NCBI GenBank assembly: GCA_964469555.1
Contig: CAYYAQ010000137.1
Location: forward strand, 1 to 13,748
Direction of reading: 5' to 3'
DNA length: 13,748 nt
Source of the DNA: CAYYAQ01 sp964469555
GTDB taxonomy: Bacteria > Planctomycetota > UBA1135 > UBA2386
A program made the position numbers and the translations under genes. Shown here piece after piece: positions 1 through 7,829 of this stretch. The notes under the pieces are model-generated. The model ran no database searches and was not told the DNA's origin. It saw only the letters and a list, made by a program, of their open reading frames with translations. Positions within the stretch are counted from its first letter, which is position 1, and the number at the start of each line of letters is the position of its first letter.

Positions 1-97
1 CCCCCGCTCATCCATCGCAGAGACTGGGGAGGCGAGGTCTACGCGTTCCGACTTCTACCGGCGACGGTGAGAATCTGGGGTCGAAACCCTTACCCTC
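1..97. repeat. Dispersed repeat copy A (truncated by window start)
   Basis: Positions 1-97 match 2668-2764 with only two differences (71 G/A and 90 T/C). The right end carries the shared hairpin core; here the last stem base is changed (90 is T), leaving a G-T wobble. The copy begins exactly at base 1, so its true left end is unknown. It lies 73 bases upstream of the chosen start of the TIM-barrel gene. No ORF inside it looks like a real gene. Confidence 0.9.
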
Positions 98-156
98 CTC
101 GTGGCAGGTGTCGCAGTACACGCGAAGGCTGCGGATCAGAGTTGTATAGTGAGCGG

Positions 157-162
157 GGAGGA
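157..162 (+). promoter_or_regulatory. Shine-Dalgarno site deciding the start at 170
   Basis: GGAGGA lies seven bases before an in-frame GTG at 170. It is much stronger than anything before the GTG at 101, which falls three bases after the end of repeat A. It is the main reason for starting the downstream gene at 170. Confidence 0.6.
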
Positions 163-169
163 AATACCG

Positions 170-1978
170 GTGACACCAGACGAGAAAGTGACCTGGCGAG
201 CAGTGCATGGCGAAGATCCCACTCTTCGCCTGAGAAGACGTGACGGCAGACTGCGGCCGAGACCTCTTGTAGCCAACCTCCTGGCAGTTGTTGCCTTCCT
301 GTCCCACGCCGCAGCGGAGACTCAGTCGGGTGAAACACAGTTCAAATCGTCGGGGGAAGAGGAATACCGCTTCGACACAGGAACTCTTCGGGGAACGCTG
401 AGGCGCGGTGGCAAATCCCTGGGTCTGTCCTCCATCGTTCATGTCCCGACCGGAACCAGGTTGGACGGGGGTAGGAACGGCATTTTCAGCCACTATCGCG
501 TCTTCACCGCCAACAAACGCTATGGACATGGCGCGTGGGATTGGCCCAGCACATCGAAGATCCTGCCTGACGGTTCTGTGCAGATCCACTGGCCGGCGGC
601 GAAGGATCACCCGTTCGAATTGAGGGCCGTCTACCGTTGGAGCCGGACAAACACGCTTGATCTCGAGACAACCGTGACGGCACGGAGTGACCTTCCGCAG
701 TTCGAGTCCTTCCTGGCCTCATATTTTCACCGGGCTTTTTCGGGATCATCGGTCTACGTCGGGAAACCCACGAAGGCAGGGTCGAAGCCGGGCTTTGCCA
801 CAACCGAAAGATCGTTCGGACATTGGCAGTTGTTCCCGCGAAACAGGGAGGTGATCTCCCTCGTCAAGGATGGGCGCTGGCAGAAAGCACCAAGCCCGGT
901 CGACTGGGCAATCAGGCAAGACAACGCTGCTCCGCTGGCAATGCGGCGCGATCAGAAGAGCGGTCTGTGTGCCATTCTCATGGCGCCGCCCGACGATTGT
1001 TTTGCGGTGGCGACGCCCTACCAAGGCGAAGGGCATTTCTCACTCTACTTTTCCTTGTTCGGACGGACGCTGAAAACCGGCCAATCGGCGACGGCCCGCG
1101 CTCGACTCGTCATCGCGCTCTCCCCCACCGACGAACAGATCCTCGAAACCTACAGGTCCTACGTAAAGGAACTGAGAACGAGGGAGAAGACGAGCACCTG
1201 GCCCTTCTTCGCCTTCTGCATGGATACGCACGATGCGAAGAAGCGGACCCTCCCGCAGCAGGCCGCCGTGCTCGAGGAGCTGGGCTACGCCGGTTGCGGT
1301 CACCTGTGGCTCGATCGAGTGGAAGCGCGCTCCAAGACGCTCTCCGATGCCGGGCTTCGCCTCTTCCAAGTCTACCTGAGAGTCAATCTGACCAAACCGC
1401 AGCCACTGGACGAGACGCGGCTCTTGAAAGTGCTGCCCGCGCTCAAACGACACAAGACGCAACTTGCCCTCCTCTTTCCCGGCGGGAAACCATCCGATCC
1501 CGGCCTGGACGGCAAAGCGGTGGCTGTGATCAAGCGCGTCGCCGACCTGGCCAAGCCCCATGGCGTGACGGTCGTGCTCTATCCTCACCAGAAGTACTGG
1601 CTCGAGACATGCGGTGATGCCGTTCGCCTCGCGAGGAAGGTAGACAGGCCCAAGGAAGTGGGCGCCATGTTCAATCTCTGTCACTGGATGCTGGCCGATG
1701 CGAATCGGGATCTGCGGGCCGTTGTCAGACAAGCTCGACCGTGGCTGATGGCAGTGAGCTTGAGCGGCTCGGACACACCGAAACAGGTCCGCGCGCGGCG
1801 AGGGAAGTTCATCCAACCACTGGGCAAAGGGACCTACGACATCACGGAGGTCCTGGGGATGCTTCGGGAGCTCGAGTACCCGGGCCCGGTCGGGCTCCAG
1901 TGCTGGGGCATCGGCGGCGATGCACGGACGCACCTCGCACAGTCGATGAGAGCCTGGAAAGACGTGACCAGGGAGTGA
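170..1978 (+). CDS. Secreted beta-sandwich / sugar phosphate isomerase-epimerase-like TIM-barrel protein
   Basis: About 602 residues. The GTG at 170 has a strong ribosome binding site; the frame is open back to a GTG at 101, and later GTGs at 188 and 203 are alternatives. A long basic N-region leads into a hydrophobic segment ending LSHAAA near residue 49, a likely signal peptide, so the protein is exported. Residues 50-335 are rich in beta-strand patterns (YRWSRTNTLDLETTV, GHFSLYFSLF) and resemble the sandwich domains found in planctomycete sugar-acting proteins. Residues 344-600 look like a xylose-isomerase-type TIM barrel (sugar phosphate isomerase/epimerase superfamily), with H473 in LYPHQ, H505 in FNLCHW and the end motif GLQCWGIGGD. 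In metal-dependent members the last strand usually supplies a glutamate; here it is Q577, so catalysis may be altered or lost. Substrate unknown. The superfamily call is fairly sure, the sandwich assignment is not. Confidence 0.8.
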   Translation: MTPDEKVTWRAVHGEDPTLRLRRRDGRLRPRPLVANLLAVVAFLSHAAAETQSGETQFKSSGEEEYRFDTGTLRGTLRRGGKSLGLSSIVHVPTGTRLDGGRNGIFSHYRVFTANKRYGHGAWDWPSTSKILPDGSVQIHWPAAKDHPFELRAVYRWSRTNTLDLETTVTARSDLPQFESFLASYFHRAFSGSSVYVGKPTKAGSKPGFATTERSFGHWQLFPRNREVISLVKDGRWQKAPSPVDWAIRQDNAAPLAMRRDQKSGLCAILMAPPDDCFAVATPYQGEGHFSLYFSLFGRTLKTGQSATARARLVIALSPTDEQILETYRSYVKELRTREKTSTWPFFAFCMDTHDAKKRTLPQQAAVLEELGYAGCGHLWLDRVEARSKTLSDAGLRLFQVYLRVNLTKPQPLDETRLLKVLPALKRHKTQLALLFPGGKPSDPGLDGKAVAVIKRVADLAKPHGVTVVLYPHQKYWLETCGDAVRLARKVDRPKEVGAMFNLCHWMLADANRDLRAVVRQARPWLMAVSLSGSDTPKQVRARRGKFIQPLGKGTYDITEVLGMLRELEYPGPVGLQCWGIGGDARTHLAQSMRAWKDVTRE

Positions 1979-2044
1979 GGAGACATTCGCGCACAGACCG
2001 TCGTGGTCGAGTTCGCCCGCGCGCCAACCAGTCGCGATCGACGG

Positions 2045-2389
2045 CTACCGCGAGATGGTCCCATCCAGGTTGATACGAGGCAGCGGTTTGCCGCCCTTGA
2101 ACGCAGGCCCACCCCGTTCCTTCGCCGTCTCGTGCTTCTCGAGGAAGTAGCCCCGAGCATTCGCGAACTTCCGCGGCTTCGAGCCGGTGTCGATGCTCAG
2201 CTTGCCGACCGCGACGAATCCACGCTTGCGCATCTCCGGTGTGCGGTCGACCTTCTCCTGCGGTCGGTTCCTCCCTGGCTGCCACAGTCTCCTGCCGCTC
2301 GGGACCATGTCGATTTCCTTGATGATCAGCTCGAGTCGGTCTGGGTAGACATCGACCACCAGGTAGTTGGTGCCGGCGCGCGAGGTCAT
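2045..2389 (-). CDS. Orphan small ORF, hypothetical protein or gene remnant
   Basis: 114 residues starting MTSRAGTNYLVVDVYPDR. Codons in this frame favour G or C at the third position, and the N-terminal third has the strand pattern of a folded domain (NYLVVDVYPDRLELIIKEID). GAGGA lies only three bases before the ATG, and an in-frame stop lies just upstream, so the ORF cannot be extended. The C-terminal half is basic and low in hydrophobics. The opening resembles C-terminal beta-rich regions of secreted phosphoesterase-like proteins, but that is only an impression. It converges with the TIM-barrel gene and has no partner gene. It could be a real small gene or the tail of a decayed larger one. 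Confidence 0.35.
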   Translation of the reverse strand: MTSRAGTNYLVVDVYPDRLELIIKEIDMVPSGRRLWQPGRNRPQEKVDRTPEMRKRGFVAVGKLSIDTGSKPRKFANARGYFLEKHETAKERGGPAFKGGKPLPRINLDGTISR

Positions 2390-2667
2390 CGTTCCTCAGT
2401 GCGGCACAAGCACAAGCAGACAACGCGGACGACGCGCAGGATCCGGCCGCAGCGCTACTCCTGGGCCGAGCTTGTGCGCAGGACGTTTCTCGTCGACGTA
2501 CTCGCCTGCCCCGGTGGCGCACGACGGCGAGTGCTCGCTCCAGTCTGTGACCCGACCCAGATCCGACGTTGCCGGTGGACGGGAATCGAGAGGCAGAGGC
2601 TGCCGCGAACGCAGCCTGGAAGAGGTCTGCAACCGCGCAACACAATCACGACTCACAACGCTTTACC
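2390..2667. other. Stretch without a recognisable gene
   Basis: Open frames exist on both strands because of the high GC content, but their translations are Arg/Ser/Ala-rich without domain patterns, and no ribosome binding site stands out. No strong hairpin or repeat was seen. It may be decayed coding sequence lying between the orphan ORF and repeat copy B. Confidence 0.5.
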
Positions 2668-2764
2668 CCCCCGCTCATCCATCGCAGAGACTGGGGAGGC
2701 GAGGTCTACGCGTTCCGACTTCTACCGGCGACGGTGAAAATCTGGGGTCGAAACCCCTACCCTC
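2668..2764. repeat. Dispersed repeat copy B (best full-length copy)
   Basis: Matches copy A over 97 bases with two differences, copy C over its last 40 bases (38 identical) and copy D over its last 23 (22 identical). The right-hand core contains GGGGT (2744-2748) and ACCCC (2753-2757) around a four-base loop. On the minus strand the loop is TTCG, the stem is preceded by GTAG and followed by a T-rich stretch. Copy B is followed within three bases by a broken acyl-CoA synthetase tail. Confidence 0.92.
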
Positions 2765-2766
2765 CC

Positions 2767-2841
2767 GGGCGCGAGGAGTTTCCCCGTAGCACGACCGGCA
2801 AGATCCAGCGGCACGAGATGGAGAAGTGGCCCTGTCCCTGA
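2767..2841 (+). pseudogene. C-terminal remnant of an AMP-forming acyl-CoA synthetase (ANL family)
   Basis: The frame reads REEFPRSTTGKIQRHEMEKW and ends at TGA 2839-2841. This matches the C-terminal motif of AMP-binding acyl-CoA/acetyl-CoA synthetases, PRTxTGKIxRxxL, whose lysine (codon 2800-2802) helps catalyse adenylate formation. In the family this motif sits at the end of a protein of roughly 500-650 residues; here nothing upstream encodes the rest, and the frame runs straight into repeat B. It is therefore a fragment with its 5' part lost at the repeat junction. It is not a copy of the synthetase at the right end of the window, which ends with the different motif LTPTLKIRRRKL. Confidence 0.7.
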
Positions 2842-2896
2842 TGCCGGTCGAACGCAAGGACATCCATCGCGGCTGACAACCGCACCTGCCAGGCCT

Positions 2897-5800
2897 ATGG
2901 TGAGGCGACTCGGGCACCCCGTCATGACAAAAGCAAGCCACTGGTGGGCACTCTCACTGCTCCTTCTCGCATCGCCGCACTTGCGCGGACAGAGCAAGTC
3001 ACCGCCCGCGCCGGTTGGCCAGAGTGGTGAGGCCGGGGCCGAGTCCTCGCAGCGCAGACCTCTGAAGGTCGTCCTGTGGCTCGGCGGTTTCGCCCACGAG
3101 TTCAAGACCGTCGGCGCCATTCTCAGCGAAGCGTTGCCGCGACAGCTGCCCATGAAGATGAGCATCGCCTGGAACGGCGACTTCCTCGATGCACCCGAAC
3201 GCCCCGACGTGATCCTCATGTATCACTGCCACAAGTCAGCCAAGGGCGTCCTGACGGGGCCGCAACAGGGCAAGCTTCTGACGATGGTCAGGGAAGGAGT
3301 GGGAGTCGTCGCGGTGCACGCGTCCTACTACTCGTTCTTGAAGTGGGACGCGTACCACCGTTTCCACGGCGCGCGCTTCATCAAGCACGGCAAGTCGGAA
3401 GCGCGGCTGCGGGTAACGCCGGCGCGGAAACAACACCCTCTGTTCAAGGGCCTCGACACACCCTTCGAACTCGTCAGCGAACTGTACCAGTCGACTCTCG
3501 TACCCGAGGATTGCCACGTCCTGGCGCACTCGCAGGAAACGCGCGACGGCAAGGTCAGAGGCAAGCCCCAACCATCCGTCTGGACCCGCACCTACGGCAG
3601 GGGGCGTGTCGTCACGATCCTCCCTGGTCACTGGCCGAAGAACTTTCGCATGGCTCCGTTCCAACGACTGATCCTCAACAGCATGGTCTGGGCCGCGCCC
3701 GGCGAGGGAGTCGAGGCGGCCACGGCGATCGAGTTGAATCCCGAGCGTGAGCAGGCGGCGCTGAGTTCGTTCAAGTTGCCCGAGGGTTTCGAGATCAGCC
3801 TGGTGGCCGCCGAACCGCACCTCGCGAATCCGATCAGCATGACCTTGGACGAGCACGGGCGCATCTACGTGTCCAACGCTCATTCCTATCGCCAGAAGTG
3901 GTGGCTCATGAATCCACCGCCAGCGAGGGAGCCGACCAACCCGGTGGTCCGCCTGACACCCGGACCCGACGGGCGAGCCGTCGAGGCAACCGTCGTGGCC
4001 GAGGGCTTCGAGCATCCGGTGATGGGCCTTGCCGTGCACGGCGAGCGATTGTGGGTCAGCAATCTCAACCGCCTCTTCGTGACGGAACTGGACGATCGCG
4101 GTCGGATGGTCGGGGACCGCGAGGTCTTGATTCGCGACGCGGCGACGCCCTGGAACCCTTTCGGTATGTACCGGGTCGTGTTTGGTCCCGACGGCCTCCT
4201 CTACCTGTCGATCGGCGATCACGCGACGCGACTTCTGGGTACCACCGGTTCGTCTGCCGTTCGTCAGGACAACAAAGGCAGCGGGGGCGTGTTCCGATTC
4301 CGTCCTGACGGGTCCGACCTCGAACTCTTGCTCCAGGGAATGCGTGCACCCTTCACGCTCGGCTTCACGCCATTCGGCCGGCTCTGGGTGATCACGAACG
4401 GCGAGGGCAGCCCGAACTGCCTGCTGGATGCGGTGCGCGGGACCGACTATCGCTTCCGCAATCGAGGACCGAACAACTGGTCCTGGCTCGTCGGCGCCGA
4501 ACCGCTCGCCGCCCCTGCCTTTGAGACTTCGCCGGGCGCGCACACCGCCGTGCTGCCCTACTACTCCTCGTCCTTTCCCAAGAAGTACTGGGGCAACCTC
4601 TTCGTCTCCAACTTCGGTGTGCACGGATCACCGGCGAAGAAGAACGAGGTCTTGCGTCTCGTGCTCGATGATCGCGGTCGCGTGGTTCGACGCGAGCCGT
4701 TCGTCAGCAGCAGCGATCCGAAGTTCCGACCGACCCAGGTGTCTCTTGCTCCCGATGGCAGCTTGTACATGCTGGACTGGTACGGCAAAGACGACGAGAA
4801 CGATCTGACCGGCCGGCTCTATCGGATCCGATACGCGGGCGACGCGGTTCTGCCGGACGCCGGCATTGGCCTGGGAAGCTCGAATCACGAGCAGCGTCGA
4901 AAGGCCAAGGCTGCCCTGCTGGCCGCCGACCCAGCCGTATCACTACCCGTGTTGGACCGGGCCCTGTCCGGAGAAGATCCCCTCGCCGCGGCACAAGCGT
5001 GCTGGACACTCCGCCGCAGCGGATGGGCTGTGGCGGCAGACCACATCCGCAAGGCTCTGCCGCACCGGGATTGGCGTGTGCGACGCCTGGCCCTGCAACT
5101 CCTGCGCGAGATGGGAACGCAGAAGAAGGTCGACTTGCAGAAACTGCTCGTCGATCGCGACCCGGCGGTTCGCCTCGAGGCCGCGCTCGGTTTCCGCGTC
5201 GCGGCGACGCGCTGCGCGGCCCTCGTCAAGGCGCTGCGCGGCGGTGCGGCGAGGATCCGGCGACTGCGTTTCGTGGCGGCCCTCGAACTTGCGCACCACG
5301 GACAGCGGGAACACTTCGCCGCACTCCTCGCTGATGAGGATTCCGACGTGCGGCTCGCGGGTCTGACAGCCCTGGACGAAGCCTTCTACGAGAGCAGCAA
5401 GGGCTTCAGGGTTCTCGACACCGAACAACAGAACCAACTCACCGAACTCGACCGGAGAATCGCCGCGAGCAAGGCACGCCTGGAAACCGAGAACCCGGAG
5501 CAACTCGGTGCCCGAAGGCAGTGGGAGGCCGGATTGCGGCAGGAGATTCAGGACGACGGTTGGCTGGTCGTGCGCCCAAAGGAAGCGCATCGCCGTTCCG
5601 GCACGGCCCTCGAGCTTCAGGCGGACATGTCGCTGCTCGCAACCGGCAAGGACCCCGACACGGACAGCTATACGGTCACTCTCGAGGTGCCGGCTGGAGA
5701 GGTCACCGGCCTTCGCCTCGAAGCCATCCCCGACAAGAGTCTGACCGGGGGGCGCTACTCCAGGGGCAACGGCAACTTCGTTCTCACCCATATCCGCATC

Positions 5801-7519
5801 GGGGCGGGTCCGGCGAACAATCTCGAAGAGGTCTCCCTGGTCAAGGCGGTGGCGAGCTACTCGCAGAAGGACTGGGGAATCGAGAAGGCTCTCGATCCCG
5901 ACAAGAGTCGGGGCTGGGCGGTGGACGGCAACAGGAGAGGAGGACCCGCGCGCGTCGCCGTGTTCACCTTCGCGGATCCCGTCAAGGGCGGTCGCGGTCA
6001 TCTCATGCGAGTGGAACTCGAGCAGGACTGCCCGATCAAACGCCACAACATCGGCCGCTTCCGCTTGTCACTGACGTCCTTGCCTGAGCCGGCCCTCAAC
6101 AAGTCGGGGCTGCCGATCACCGTGGCCAAGGCCGTGATGCTGGACCCCGGGAAACGCAGCGTCGCACAGGAGCGTGAACTGGTCGACCTCTATCGCTCGA
6201 CCTCACCGGAGCTGAAGCAGCTTGGCTCTGCGATCGCGGATCTCGAACGACGAAGAAACCAGTTGTCCGTCGCAGGCGTCGATCCCGCCACGACGGCACG
6301 CAAGGCTCTGGCGCACTTCATCGCCGCTCCCGGAAGACTCGATGTCGCAGACCTGCTCGACCTCGCCCGGCGCTGGCCGCACAAGAGCTTGAAGGGTGCC
6401 GTCGGTGAGATCGTCAGGTTGCGGCTCGGCGCGGCGGAGGTCTCGGCATCCGAGTTTGCCCGGGGACAAGACGCCCTCACGCGGATGGGCTTGCCGACCC
6501 GCGACGCCGGGATCGATCGGGCACGCACTCGGATCCTTCGCCGTGCGGATGGACAAAAGGACGTCGGTGCCGTCGGGGAGCGGCTCGCATTGCTTCGCGT
6601 GCTCGAAGCCGGCGACGCTCGAGCTCGAGACCTGTTCTTGCTGAAGCGCTTCCTCGCCGACGAGGACGCGGCGGTCCGCGCCAAGGCCTGCGGTCTGCTC
6701 GGTATCCGTCACGCGGGCGACGCGGCGGCCGTCGCGATCTGTCGTGCCCTGATCTTCGACGATGGAGCCGGTCTCGCGCAGAGACTCGATGCCCTCGCGA
6801 CGATGGCGGAGTTGGAGAAGGCCCCGGACGAGGGCACCTGGACGAAGCTTCTCCTGTCCTCACGACGCGGCATTGCGATCGCGGCGCTGCGGAGCCTGCA
6901 GCGTTGCGACGATCGGGCGGCGGCGCGACACATTCTCGAGAGCACGAGACAACGTCTGCACCGACGACACGGCGCGGCGGTCCAGGATGACCTGACCTTC
7001 ACGGCGGCGACACTGGCCCCCGAGAAGACTGCCGGTGCGACGGCGACTGACGAGGACAAGACCAGCCTGCGTCGAATGGTCCTGGCGAACGTCGCAACCG
7101 GCAGCCCGGAACGAGGACGCCTCGTGTTCCGGACGCGGGCTTGTCGCGCCTGCCACTCGGGGGAGACCGCCGGCGTGCGCGCGCCGCCACTGGACCACAT
7201 CGCTGCCTCCCACGACGCGGCCTACCTGATCGATTCCATTCTCTATCCCGACAAGACCGTCAAGACCGGATTCTTGACGCAGATGATCACGCTGCGCAGA
7301 GGCAAGGGCACGGTCGTCGTCACCGGCACACTTCGACGCAACATCAGCGGCGAGGGCCGGTGGGCCGAAGTGACCGACATCACGGGGCGGCGCAAGATCT
7401 ATCGCAGCACCGCTATCGAGAGCGTGAAGGCGATCTCCCTCATGCCACCGGGCCTCGCGGGCACCATGTCCCGAGCGGAGCTCGTCGATCTGATCGCCTA
7501 TCTCGCGACCCTGAAGTGA
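2897..7519 (+). CDS. Secreted ThuA / PVC-type heme-binding / HEAT / cytochrome c fusion protein
   Basis: 1540 residues. ATG 2897 or ATG 2924 (MTKASHWWALSLLLL) both give a signal peptide; neither has a clear ribosome binding site. Domains in order: ThuA-like, residues 58-275 (LWLGGFAHEF, VVAVHASYYSF, GRGRVVTILPGHW); PVC-type heme-binding propeller, about 291-647 (LPEGFEISLVAAEP to GRLYRIRYAG); HEAT-like helices about 655-830; a coiled segment near 850 followed by a beta-sandwich about 880-1090 (GNFVLTHI near 959, GWAVDG near 1012, NIGRFRLSLTS); further HEAT-like helices about 1140-1370; and a cytochrome c domain with heme motif C1416-R-A-C1419-H1420, probable distal ligand M1516 in SLMPPG and the ending SRAELVDLIAYL. 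Proteins of this type are abundant in Planctomycetota and are thought to act in the periplasm in carbohydrate oxidation, passing electrons to the heme. The substrate cannot be read from sequence. The central sandwich is unusual for this family. Confidence 0.92.
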   Translation: MVRRLGHPVMTKASHWWALSLLLLASPHLRGQSKSPPAPVGQSGEAGAESSQRRPLKVVLWLGGFAHEFKTVGAILSEALPRQLPMKMSIAWNGDFLDAPERPDVILMYHCHKSAKGVLTGPQQGKLLTMVREGVGVVAVHASYYSFLKWDAYHRFHGARFIKHGKSEARLRVTPARKQHPLFKGLDTPFELVSELYQSTLVPEDCHVLAHSQETRDGKVRGKPQPSVWTRTYGRGRVVTILPGHWPKNFRMAPFQRLILNSMVWAAPGEGVEAATAIELNPEREQAALSSFKLPEGFEISLVAAEPHLANPISMTLDEHGRIYVSNAHSYRQKWWLMNPPPAREPTNPVVRLTPGPDGRAVEATVVAEGFEHPVMGLAVHGERLWVSNLNRLFVTELDDRGRMVGDREVLIRDAATPWNPFGMYRVVFGPDGLLYLSIGDHATRLLGTTGSSAVRQDNKGSGGVFRFRPDGSDLELLLQGMRAPFTLGFTPFGRLWVITNGEGSPNCLLDAVRGTDYRFRNRGPNNWSWLVGAEPLAAPAFETSPGAHTAVLPYYSSSFPKKYWGNLFVSNFGVHGSPAKKNEVLRLVLDDRGRVVRREPFVSSSDPKFRPTQVSLAPDGSLYMLDWYGKDDENDLTGRLYRIRYAGDAVLPDAGIGLGSSNHEQRRKAKAALLAADPAVSLPVLDRALSGEDPLAAAQACWTLRRSGWAVAADHIRKALPHRDWRVRRLALQLLREMGTQKKVDLQKLLVDRDPAVRLEAALGFRVAATRCAALVKALRGGAARIRRLRFVAALELAHHGQREHFAALLADEDSDVRLAGLTALDEAFYESSKGFRVLDTEQQNQLTELDRRIAASKARLETENPEQLGARRQWEAGLRQEIQDDGWLVVRPKEAHRRSGTALELQADMSLLATGKDPDTDSYTVTLEVPAGEVTGLRLEAIPDKSLTGGRYSRGNGNFVLTHIRIGAGPANNLEEVSLVKAVASYSQKDWGIEKALDPDKSRGWAVDGNRRGGPARVAVFTFADPVKGGRGHLMRVELEQDCPIKRHNIGRFRLSLTSLPEPALNKSGLPITVAKAVMLDPGKRSVAQERELVDLYRSTSPELKQLGSAIADLERRRNQLSVAGVDPATTARKALAHFIAAPGRLDVADLLDLARRWPHKSLKGAVGEIVRLRLGAAEVSASEFARGQDALTRMGLPTRDAGIDRARTRILRRADGQKDVGAVGERLALLRVLEAGDARARDLFLLKRFLADEDAAVRAKACGLLGIRHAGDAAAVAICRALIFDDGAGLAQRLDALATMAELEKAPDEGTWTKLLLSSRRGIAIAALRSLQRCDDRAAARHILESTRQRLHRRHGAAVQDDLTFTAATLAPEKTAGATATDEDKTSLRRMVLANVATGSPERGRLVFRTRACRACHSGETAGVRAPPLDHIAASHDAAYLIDSILYPDKTVKTGFLTQMITLRRGKGTVVVTGTLRRNISGEGRWAEVTDITGRRKIYRSTAIESVKAISLMPPGLAGTMSRAELVDLIAYLATLK

Positions 7520-7829
7520 CGTGACCCGAGAACCAGGAAGACGCGAAAGTGCGACGCGAACTTCTGACCGACCCTCTCATGGAAGAAGGTCCGAGGCGCT
7601 CAACCAGCATCAGTGATTCCTGAATCGGTCGGCGCTGAGAACATCGGGTCCCCCCCGGCAACGGTGATAATCTGGGGTCGAAACCCCTACCCTCACGAAT
7701 TCCCGGGATGCGCCAGGCGGGGTGAGGACCGACGTCAGGATCGCCCTCGCCGAGGGTGGACGGGCATCGCAGGGGGGGTAGGGTTCGTCGGCGCTCCGAC
7801 CTTCACGACCCCCAACTATCGAACCCAGC
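7520..7829. other. Intergenic region holding repeat copy C
   Basis: 310 bases between two secreted-protein genes. Apart from repeat copy C there is no supported gene. A short open frame after the repeat (7695-7781) is too short to judge. No terminator with a T-tract was found after 7519, and no Shine-Dalgarno site is obvious before 7830. Confidence 0.5.
7655..7694. repeat. Dispersed repeat copy C (40-base right end)
   Basis: Matches 2725-2764 at 38 of 40 positions (differences at 7660 and 7668), then both sequences diverge right after CCCTC. To the left of 7655 there is no similarity to copies A and B. The hairpin GGGGT/ACCCC is intact. It lies 135 bases before the ATG of the esterase gene. 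Confidence 0.88.

Noticed and set aside
2003..2737. Long plus-strand open frame
   Set aside because: It overlaps the better-supported minus-strand ORF, runs through repeat B, and its product is Arg-rich without domain patterns.
2744..2757. Ordinary intrinsic terminator on the minus strand (hairpin followed by ATTTTC)
   Set aside because: The stem is only five pairs, the T-run is short and broken in copies A and C, absent in D, and no minus-strand gene ends just before it.
2740..2764. tRNA or tRNA fragment on the minus strand (the core resembles a T-arm with TTCGA)
   Set aside because: The stem does not fit the five-base T-stem with a seven-base loop, and no acceptor, D or anticodon arm can be found at the right distance in any copy.
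2668..2764. Integron attC site
   Set aside because: No paired core sites of the GTTRRRY type and no integrase gene in the window; the copies lack the expected imperfect palindrome over their full length.
3236..4624. 462-codon open frame antisense to the ThuA/heme-binding gene
   Set aside because: Lies wholly inside a clear plus-strand gene and shows no family motif.
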